Virus record (IMG/VR): IMGVR_UViG_3300019763_000006
Coordinates: 24,326 to 88,325 of that record
From: a virus
Length of the DNA: 64,000 nt
Strand: one strand, 5' to 3'
The position numbers and the translations under genes are program-made. Under the pieces are notes generated by a model that worked only from the letters and a program-made list of their open reading frames with translations, did no database searches and had not been told where the DNA came from. The number at the start of each line of letters is the position of its first letter. Positions within the stretch are counted from its first letter, which is position 1. Of this stretch, positions 36,357 through 42,615 are shown piece by piece.

Positions 36357-36746
36357 ATGGAAATTTTAATGAATAATATAGAAAAATTAACTCCATATGC
36401 AGTTGTAGTAATATTATTAATTTTAATTGTATCAAAATGGGGCGGTAAAATATTGGATAAGATACCTTCAGTAGATAATAAAAAAAAGAAAAAATCAGAT
36501 GGGGTATATATGGCTTTATCTAAAGCATTAGATGATTTAACGAAACAAACGTTACAATCTAATGAACAAATGAATAATTTAATTACTTTAGTAGTACAAA
36601 GTATAGAAAAAACCAACGAAGATAATGAGAAAATGAGAGAAGAAATCATGGCACTTTCAAAAGAAAATCGTGATAATATTGTACAACAAACCAATGTTTT
36701 AACTTCACTTTTACAAGCTTATTTAGGTGGTGGTAAACGTGATTAA
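36357..36746 (+). CDS. Membrane protein with coiled-coil cytoplasmic part (BhlA/holin-like candidate)
   Basis: 129 residues, ATG after GATAGGTGAT; a second ATG at 36369 is also possible. One membrane helix at about residues 14-27 (YAVVVILLILIV), then a Lys-rich turn and a coiled coil (QSNEQMNNLITLVVQSIEKT). Similar in layout to BhlA/UviB holin-like peptides but longer. It begins 4 bp after the peptidase stop. Confidence 0.5.
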   Translation: MEILMNNIEKLTPYAVVVILLILIVSKWGGKILDKIPSVDNKKKKKSDGVYMALSKALDDLTKQTLQSNEQMNNLITLVVQSIEKTNEDNEKMREEIMALSKENRDNIVQQTNVLTSLLQAYLGGGKRD

Positions 36747-37002
36747 TTTTATAGGATTATTAATATTAGTAATTTTAACAATTATTCTTATATATGTAAT
36801 TATTAAGACATTTGTTTGCCATTCAAAAAATAAAAAAATCAATGACAAGGTGCTATATCAATTTGCAAATTCGATACAAATTAATAGTGAAAAAATTAAA
36901 AAGAACAGAGAAAATTTTGAAGTTAAAAATAAAGATATCATAAAAAATATGACAATAATGTTGGGAGGAAAGACAGATGAATTTAATAGGCATAATCACT
37001 AG
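36739..37002 (+). CDS. Small single-TM protein
   Basis: 87 residues from GTG 36739, preceded by AGGTGGTGG, overlapping the previous gene by 8 bp. N-terminal membrane helix (FIGLLILVILTIILIYVIIK), then a charged helical tail. Resembles bitopic accessory lysis proteins in layout; no family assigned. Confidence 0.55.
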   Translation: MINFIGLLILVILTIILIYVIIKTFVCHSKNKKINDKVLYQFANSIQINSEKIKKNRENFEVKNKDIIKNMTIMLGGKTDEFNRHNH

Positions 37003-37654
37003 TTTGGTTTTTATTATATGCTGTGTATATATTGGTATTCCTTCTATACTGTCATGGAAGAAAGCAAAAGAGAATCATGAATTTATATTTAATTTTGGAG
37101 TTAGTTTTATTATTCTTGCATTTACATTTGTAATATATTTTACTAGTGAATTTACAGATATGAGTAGTTTTGTTTTAACAATTCATTTATTAGATACTTT
37201 TGTATTTTTTAAACAATTACAAGCAATAGAATATATAATGCGTAAGTGTGATATTGGTAAAAATAGTAAAAAATTAAGAATAGGTACAAATATGGTTACG
37301 TTTATTTTTATATTAATGTTTGGATGTAGCTTATATGGATATGGACTAGATGGTAGCCATATTGGTATGCAAGGATTACAAATAATTGGATATTTACCAT
37401 TAGATATTTTATTTGAAGTTTGTCATACATTAATTGCATTTTATATTTTTTATAGATTAACGAATTACAATGGATTTATATATCTAAAAATAGGTTTTTT
37501 ATTTGTTGCAATGAGTGAAATTTTTCAATTATTAAATATTATTATGTATAATTATAATATGGCATTACTTTATATTTTTGAATGGATATTAGCAAATGCA
37601 GGAATACTATTAATGTTTATTTCTACATTTTTGACTTTACGAAAGGAAGAATAA
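36977..37654 (+). CDS. Seven-TM membrane protein of unknown function
   Basis: 225 residues, ATG after GGAGGAAAGACAG, overlapping the previous gene by 26 bp. Seven hydrophobic segments, starting IIGITSLVFIICC-like (LIGIITSLVFIICCVYIGIP), FGVSFIILAFTFVIYF, then others, ending ILANAGILLMFISTFL. Layout resembles 7TM sensor-type membrane domains without any signalling domain. A 7TM protein in a phage late operon is unusual. Confidence 0.65.
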   Translation: MNLIGIITSLVFIICCVYIGIPSILSWKKAKENHEFIFNFGVSFIILAFTFVIYFTSEFTDMSSFVLTIHLLDTFVFFKQLQAIEYIMRKCDIGKNSKKLRIGTNMVTFIFILMFGCSLYGYGLDGSHIGMQGLQIIGYLPLDILFEVCHTLIAFYIFYRLTNYNGFIYLKIGFLFVAMSEIFQLLNIIMYNYNMALLYIFEWILANAGILLMFISTFLTLRKEE

Positions 37655-37655
37655 T

Positions 37656-37976
37656 ATGAAACCAAAATCTAATAAATGTGCAATAACTTTATTAATTGTA
37701 TTAATAATAGTAATATCTTTTACATTTTTGTTTTTTGGATTGCATTTAAATAAAAAAAATATTCATAATGCTACAAGAGAAGAAATAAGAGCTGCTCTAT
37801 ATAGTGAAAATTATGATGGATTAGTAGATGAAATAGTTATATATTTATCTAATAATAAAAATTGTAATATAGATAATTTAAAAGTAATCAATGGAATTGG
37901 AGATGAAAAAGTTAAAGAATTAAAATTAGTTTTTAGAGATAATATTAGTTTTAAACATTTTTATGAATATGAGTAA
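37656..37976 (+). CDS. Second membrane-anchored helix-hairpin-helix protein
   Basis: 106 residues, ATG after CGAAAGGAAG, 1 bp behind the 7TM gene. Membrane helix at residues 9-28 (ITLLIVLIIVISFTFLFFG); the rest contains NATREEIRAALYSENYDGL and NLKVINGIGDEKVKELKLVF, where 'GIGDEKV' is the hairpin of a HhH DNA-binding motif. It mirrors the ComEA-like protein at 33995 and closes the module. Confidence 0.6.
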   Translation: MKPKSNKCAITLLIVLIIVISFTFLFFGLHLNKKNIHNATREEIRAALYSENYDGLVDEIVIYLSNNKNCNIDNLKVINGIGDEKVKELKLVFRDNISFKHFYEYE

Positions 37977-37993
37977 AAAGGGGAGAAATACTG

Positions 37994-38953
37994 ATGAATT
38001 TACAACAAATAGGAATGTCTATATTAAAAAAATGGTATCATAAAAATAATTTAGTAATGGATTCAATAAATGGTGAAAAAAATGTGGCGCTATTTGTTGA
38101 AGGATTAGGAAGTTATAAAGGTACTAAGAATAAATATCATCCAAATGGAAGATTAGGTGCTTGTGTATTCGTGTTTCATGGGAACGAATTAGTTTATTAT
38201 TCACAAAATGCTAGTACATTACCTGATAAACCACAAGATTTAGATAATAAATTAAAAAAATACAATGGTGGCACTCCAATACCTACTACTATGATTGGTT
38301 CAAATAAACTATATACTAAATATCATGGTAAAAGTAAACCTGAAACTGCTTGTGAGTTAGAATATAGAAATGGTAGAGTTAATGTGATTAGAAATAGTGG
38401 TATAAGCTATTCAACAGGAATAAATATACATCATAGAACTTCAGCATATGATAATTCAAGATATTCATGGTCTACTGGATGTTTAACTATATTACATGAT
38501 AAAAAGCAAAATATGAGTGATTATAGTAAGTTTAGAGAAGGTATTGGTATTACTAAAAACGGTAAATATATAGGAAATGAAAAAAATATAGGCATTTCTA
38601 TTATTGATAGAAGTATGATAAGTGAAGATTTAATTAGTCTTTATATGGATATTTATGGCGAATATTTTGATAAAGCATTTAATATTCAAGATAAAATAAA
38701 TACAAATACTACTATTCCAATTAATAAATCTAAAGACAAATTAAATTTAATTATTAACGATAATTTTGAACAATTAGATGGATTTATCAAGGATGGAAAA
38801 TCTTATATTGAATTTACAGATTTTCTAAAATCTATTAATTTAGATTATTTAGTTAAAAATGGGAAACATTTTGTTGAATTAAGAAATTCTTATGAAACTA
38901 TGGGTAAAAAAGTTTCATGGGATAATAAAAATAAAATAATTAAAATAGATTAA
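37994..38953 (+). CDS. Endolysin candidate: YkuD-like Cys domain plus stalk domain
   Basis: 319 residues, ATG after GGGGAGAAATACTG. The middle has TGINIHHRTSAYDN then SWSTGCLTILHDKK: the HxH...SxGC layout of L,D-transpeptidase-type (YkuD) cysteine domains, with catalytic Cys about residue 160. The C-terminus (about 255-319; FIKDGKSYIEFTDFLKSIN, KKVSWDNKNKIIKI) matches the copper-amine-oxidase-N-like stalk domain of clostridial wall proteins. It lies before holin genes, so it most likely cuts or remodels peptidoglycan. No signal peptide: it would need a holin. Confidence 0.65.
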   Translation: MNLQQIGMSILKKWYHKNNLVMDSINGEKNVALFVEGLGSYKGTKNKYHPNGRLGACVFVFHGNELVYYSQNASTLPDKPQDLDNKLKKYNGGTPIPTTMIGSNKLYTKYHGKSKPETACELEYRNGRVNVIRNSGISYSTGINIHHRTSAYDNSRYSWSTGCLTILHDKKQNMSDYSKFREGIGITKNGKYIGNEKNIGISIIDRSMISEDLISLYMDIYGEYFDKAFNIQDKINTNTTIPINKSKDKLNLIINDNFEQLDGFIKDGKSYIEFTDFLKSINLDYLVKNGKHFVELRNSYETMGKKVSWDNKNKIIKID

Positions 38954-38966
38954 AGGAGAGAAATCT

Positions 38967-39293
38967 ATGGATAAAAAAGTAAATATAGATAAAAATAATC
39001 AAATTAAATTTCAGAATACAATGACCAGGAAAAAATATGAATTTTCAAAAATATTTACAATTATAACTTTTATTACTATGGTAGTTCATTTAATTTGTAC
39101 TATAGCTTTTAAAATTAAAGATGTAGATATATTACCTATTTTTACAACTATGATACCAATTTATTTAACTATATTTGGTGGATATTTTGGTAAAAGTGGT
39201 TTTGAAAATCATGCAAAAATCAAAATGAATACTTATGATAGTTATAGCGATAACGATGGTTTTGAAATAAATGATGATGGAGAAATACAATGA
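38967..39293 (+). CDS. Two-TM membrane protein in lysis cassette
   Basis: 108 residues, ATG after AAAGGAGAG. Helices at about 26-45 (FSKIFTIITFITMVVHLICT) and 52-72 (VDILPIFTTMIPIYLTIFGG), acidic C-terminus. Layout of a small holin/antiholin; the stop overlaps the next start as ATGA. Confidence 0.55.
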   Translation: MDKKVNIDKNNQIKFQNTMTRKKYEFSKIFTIITFITMVVHLICTIAFKIKDVDILPIFTTMIPIYLTIFGGYFGKSGFENHAKIKMNTYDSYSDNDGFEINDDGEIQ

Positions 39294-39427
39294 ATCAAGA
39301 AGAATTAAAATTAATTGGAGAACTAGATAATATACTTTCTATAATGAAATGTAAAGCAACTACTCCAGTTTTTAAAAATTTAATTAAATTATTTCAAAGA
39401 GAACTTGCGAAACATCTAATACAATAA
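39290..39427 (+). CDS. Short protein coupled to lysis genes
   Basis: 45 residues in the ATGA overlap with the previous gene (ATG 39290). Helical (MNQEELKLIGELDNILSIMK...). Followed by the holin gene after 18 bp. Translationally coupled; function unknown. Confidence 0.55.
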   Translation: MNQEELKLIGELDNILSIMKCKATTPVFKNLIKLFQRELAKHLIQ

Positions 39428-39445
39428 TAGAGAAGGAGAGATATT

Positions 39446-39868
39446 ATGGATATAAGTATGGTTTATGTATTGATTATTATGGTAATTACAATTTTATTAT
39501 CAATAGGTGTAAATTGGTTAGTTAAGAAAAAATATATTGATGAAAGTAGTATCGTACTAGTTGCACAAATTCTTGGAGTTGCAAGTGGTATAGTTTCAGA
39601 AATGGGATTTAAAGACCCTAAAATAGTTAAAATTTCTGAAATAGTTAAAACTGCAATAGATGGAATTTTACAAGAAACTAAAGATTACAAAGATATTAAT
39701 AAATTAAAAGAAGATGTATATAATATAACAATTAATTTATGTATTTCACAAAATATTAAATTAAATAGTAATAGAGAAGCTTTAATTAAGCAGATTATTG
39801 ATTTGATTCTACCGTTAGCTATTAAGGCAATAGTAGAACAAGAAGATAAAATAAAAGCGATAAAATAA
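39446..39868 (+). CDS. Phage holin, LLH family-like
   Basis: 140 residues, ATG after GAAGGAGAG. One N-terminal membrane helix (MVYVLIIMVITILLSIGVNW) and a long amphipathic/hydrophobic helical tail containing VAQILGVASGIVSEMGF and QIIDLILPLAIKAIVEQ, matching the LLH holin pattern of Clostridia/Lactobacillus phages. Would permeabilise the membrane to release the endolysin. It is the last gene before the convergent terminator. Confidence 0.7.
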   Translation: MDISMVYVLIIMVITILLSIGVNWLVKKKYIDESSIVLVAQILGVASGIVSEMGFKDPKIVKISEIVKTAIDGILQETKDYKDINKLKEDVYNITINLCISQNIKLNSNREALIKQIIDLILPLAIKAIVEQEDKIKAIK

Positions 39869-39877
39869 GTATTATTA

Positions 39878-39912
39878 AAGGCTAGGGATAAATTCCTTAG
39901 CCTTATTTTTTT
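39878..39912. terminator. Terminator between convergent arms
   Basis: Near-perfect stem AAGGCTAGGGA / TTCCTTAGCCTT with a short loop (TAAA), followed by TTTTTTTT on the + strand. On the - strand the mirrored stem is followed by TTTAATAATAC, so it may work in both directions. It separates the + and - operons. Confidence 0.9.
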
Positions 39913-39954
39913 TACTTATATACTTATATTGCATGTTATTTAAGTATAATAGTA

Positions 39955-40584
39955 TTATTCTATATTCATCAGAGTTTGTACCACTTCGCTCCAATCATGA
40001 AGTCTTCCATCTTGTTTGCTATGAATATCTTCTGTCCAAGCTCTGTTCCAGTCATACAATTCGCCGAATATGAACTTATATTTTGCATTACTTGTTTCTA
40101 AATTTCTCATATTATCATCTATAAAAATAGAGTTTTCCATGTTTACACATGATTTATCCATTGTACAATTATTATTTTTAATTAAAATTTGGTTGTAATC
40201 TGGAAAAAATTTATTTAACCATAAAGCTTTATATGAAATATTTTTAGATGACCCAATGCTACAAAAAGTAATATTATATTTACTTGATAAAATTTTTAAA
40301 GCGTTAATACTATCTTTAGTTGGTTTAATATCATTTGCTATATCCCAAAATTCTTCACTCCCAAACCACTCTTCAATAAGCTTAGAATTTCCACTATCTT
40401 CATTTTTGCAAAGTGGACATTGATTACTGAAATCCCAACATGAAACTTTTGACGGAATTGCTGTAATAAAATCTTTATGGTTACAGAAGTTTTTATTATA
40501 TAATTTACATATTACTGTAATACAATCTAACACTACTCCGTCCACATCTACAAATAAATTCATTTTAGGTTTATTCTTTATCAT
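39955..40584 (-). CDS. 5'(3')-deoxyribonucleotidase, HAD superfamily (NT5C-like)
   Basis: 209 residues from ATG 40584 with GAGGTGAC upstream. HAD motif I MNLFVDVDGVVLDC, later SIGSSKN (motif II-like Ser/Thr), and IFIDDNMRNLE (motif IV). A CPLCKNED segment suggests a small zinc site inside the cap. Dephosphorylates nucleoside monophosphates, fitting the nucleotide-metabolism operon. Last gene of the - operon. Confidence 0.7.
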   Translation of the reverse strand: MIKNKPKMNLFVDVDGVVLDCITVICKLYNKNFCNHKDFITAIPSKVSCWDFSNQCPLCKNEDSGNSKLIEEWFGSEEFWDIANDIKPTKDSINALKILSSKYNITFCSIGSSKNISYKALWLNKFFPDYNQILIKNNNCTMDKSCVNMENSIFIDDNMRNLETSNAKYKFIFGELYDWNRAWTEDIHSKQDGRLHDWSEVVQTLMNIE

Positions 40585-40972
40585 ATGTCACCTCTTCTGT
40601 ATTTTTATTTTTAATTTTGCTTAAAGCACATTTTAATAATGATTCTGTACTATATCTATCTAATCCACAATTCCCATTTGTGAATATAAGATATTTATTT
40701 AGAAAATCGCAAATCTGTTTTACATCTTCTAAATTATTGAAGATTATATCCCATTCTTTGCCATATTTTATAATTTCATAATTGTAATTAAATTGTTCGC
40801 ATAAATTAATTAAATTTCTTTTAGTGCAATTATACGATTGTAATAACATTGATGTGTAGCAAAAATCAATATTATTTATTGGATGTGCGTGGTTTACTAT
40901 GTGATAAAAAGGCTCAAATTTGCCTTGATTCATATTAATATAAATATAGTTTCTTTTTTCTAATTCTTTCAT
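40571..40972 (-). CDS. Unknown protein in nucleotide operon
   Basis: 133 residues, ATG after AGGAGG, overlapping the nucleotidase start by 14 bp. Mixed alpha/beta with several Cys/His (NHAHPINNIDFCYTS; GNCGLDRYSTESLLKCALSK). No family recognised. Confidence 0.55.
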   Translation of the reverse strand: MKELEKRNYIYINMNQGKFEPFYHIVNHAHPINNIDFCYTSMLLQSYNCTKRNLINLCEQFNYNYEIIKYGKEWDIIFNNLEDVKQICDFLNKYLIFTNGNCGLDRYSTESLLKCALSKIKNKNTEEVTYDKE

Positions 40973-40987
40973 ATTTTCCTCCTATTT

Positions 40988-41119
40988 TTATTCTACATTT
41001 CCACAATTAGGGCAAATATATTCTAGCACTTTAAATGATTGTCCATCAATTGTTGTTGTAGATTCTTTTATTTGCATTATTATTCCGCATTCGGAACATT
41101 TAATATATTCACCATCCAT
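40988..41119 (-). CDS. Small zinc-ribbon protein
   Basis: 43 residues, ATG 41119 after AAGGAGTG. Two CxxC pairs (IKCSECGII; YICPNCGNVE) form a zinc ribbon. It lies between the 133-residue and 85-residue genes with normal short gaps. Likely nucleic-acid or protein binding. Confidence 0.65.
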   Translation of the reverse strand: MDGEYIKCSECGIIMQIKESTTTIDGQSFKVLEYICPNCGNVE

Positions 41120-41150
41120 TAAAACACTCCTTTTATTAATTATTTTAGTC

Positions 41151-41408
41151 CTATAAATCGTAATAATCTATAATATTTTTAAAATTTCCATTCATTTCTT
41201 GTACTTTCATACATATAAAACTAAAATTTTTATCATTATTTTTTAATCCTAATAATTTAATAAGTTTATTGCAGACTAAATCTGTAATAACTCCATAAAC
41301 TTCTAATGTTTCATCATATGAAGCATATATTTTACTATTATTTAATGTTAATAGAGCATTATTATAGGTATCAAATAAATTTTTTGCAATTTTAATATTA
41401 TTCGACAT
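41151..41408 (-). CDS. Unknown 85-residue protein
   Basis: Start at ATG 41408 after AAGGAGG; a longer frame would overlap dUTPase without a ribosome binding site. Helical (MSNNIKIAKNLFDTYNNALL...). Between dUTPase and zinc-ribbon genes. Function not recognised. Confidence 0.55.
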   Translation of the reverse strand: MSNNIKIAKNLFDTYNNALLTLNNSKIYASYDETLEVYGVITDLVCNKLIKLLGLKNNDKNFSFICMKVQEMNGNFKNIIDYYDL

Positions 41409-41418
41409 ATTATCCTCC

Positions 41419-41916
41419 TTATTTTGTAGTAGAACCAAATCCACCATCTCTACTTTCTTCAGAAATATCATCGGCAGTTTTTAAATATTGTAAAAAGATT
41501 CCTTGACATAATCCATCCCCTTTATTTATTGTTAGAGATTTATTCCCTTCGTTTCTAATTTTTACAAATATATGCCCTTCATTTTTAGAATTAACATAAT
41601 CTGCATCAATTATTCCTACTGTATTTGCGAGTCTTAGATAGTATTTAAATCCATGCCCGCTGCGTGGGTAGATTGATAAAAAATTATCATCATTCATAAA
41701 TGCTCTAATTCCTGTTGGGATTTTGATTTCTTCATTTGGCTCTAGTGTAAAAGTATAAGGTGAATAAAAATCATATCCTGCTGAGAATTTTGTTGCTCTT
41801 TTTGGTAATTTTAATTCGTTTAATAAATCCATCCATTTTACTTTTTGAATATCTGTTGGTGTACAAGCAAGCCATTGTTGTTCTGAAACTTTTTTAAAAT
41901 ATCTTTTATTTTTCAT
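41419..41916 (-). CDS. dut: dUTPase (dUTP diphosphatase)
   Basis: 165 residues, ATG after AAAGGAG. All five motifs are visible: AGYDFYSP (1), PRSGHGF (2), NTVGIIDADY (3), KGDGLCQGIF (4) and RDGGFGSTT (5, folding over the active site). Trimeric enzyme that hydrolyses dUTP to dUMP and keeps uracil out of phage DNA, supplying dUMP to ThyX encoded upstream. Slightly longer than average because of an N-terminal extension. Confidence 0.92.
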   Translation of the reverse strand: MKNKRYFKKVSEQQWLACTPTDIQKVKWMDLLNELKLPKRATKFSAGYDFYSPYTFTLEPNEEIKIPTGIRAFMNDDNFLSIYPRSGHGFKYYLRLANTVGIIDADYVNSKNEGHIFVKIRNEGNKSLTINKGDGLCQGIFLQYLKTADDISEESRDGGFGSTTK

Positions 41917-42586
41917 AGTTATTTTCTCCTTTTGTTTTGTTATTTAATATACTATAATATTTTTCTATTTTATAATTTTGAACGAATCCAATATTTTTCA
42001 TAAACCATTCTATTTCTTTAATTCTCCCTAGATTTAAATCATAACTTTCTTTACATAAATATTCCCCATTTGAAAATTTTACTTTTTTTGGCTTGTTAGT
42101 TGTGTAGTAAGGATTTAAGCCTAATGTTTTTAATTCAACTTTTAGTTGTTCTATTAATTTCTTGCAAGTTCCTTTAAAAGATATTCGACATGATATTTTT
42201 ATATCTCCATTTTTTGTTTTATTTTTAACTCTTATTACAGAACCATTAGCAGACCATAATCCTCTTAAAAAAGAAAGTTTTTTATCATTATTCCATTGAT
42301 TATATGATGTTGGTAAAACTCTATTTGGCAACTTTTCTGAAGAGAATCCTAAATTTTTTAAATTTTGATTTTCTCCTGTATAATAAATTTTTCTATCAGC
42401 ATACTCTCTTGGATTTATACAAAATAATGGTAATATATCATAATCATTTTTGCCTATATTCACTTCAAGTCCAAGATGTTCTTTAGATTTTAATCTACCT
42501 AAACCACCATCTCCTTGAATAAAACCATATCTTATATACTGGTTGTTAAAAATATTATCACATCCTTTTAAATATAAGTGTATCAT
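41906..42586 (-). CDS. Free-standing LAGLIDADG homing endonuclease
   Basis: 226 residues. Two LAGLIDADG-type helices: YGFIQGDGGLG near the N-terminus and FLRGLWSANGSV near residue 100, so a single chain with two half-domains. No Shine-Dalgarno before ATG 42586; instead a 10-bp inverted repeat ATAAGTGTAT / ATACACTTAT encloses the start. It lies just downstream of the intein-containing nrdD, whose intein also has this motif type, so the two may be related or target the same locus. Confidence 0.75.
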   Translation of the reverse strand: MIHLYLKGCDNIFNNQYIRYGFIQGDGGLGRLKSKEHLGLEVNIGKNDYDILPLFCINPREYADRKIYYTGENQNLKNLGFSSEKLPNRVLPTSYNQWNNDKKLSFLRGLWSANGSVIRVKNKTKNGDIKISCRISFKGTCKKLIEQLKVELKTLGLNPYYTTNKPKKVKFSNGEYLCKESYDLNLGRIKEIEWFMKNIGFVQNYKIEKYYSILNNKTKGENNYEK

Positions 42587-42606
42587 TATAAAAACAATAC
42601 ACTTAT
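42574..42606 (-). promoter_or_regulatory. Hairpin over the start codon of the homing endonuclease
   Basis: Perfect 10-bp inverted repeat ATAAGTGTAT / ATACACTTAT with the ATG in the loop. It should block translation initiation and lower endonuclease expression, like hairpins before endonuclease genes in T4-type phages. Confidence 0.65.
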
Positions 42607-42615
42607 ATAATTTAT

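Noticed and set aside
41906-42586. LAGLIDADG protein as a broken piece of NrdD
   Set aside because: nrdD has an intact C-terminus with zinc site and radical loop before this gene; the motifs here are complete.
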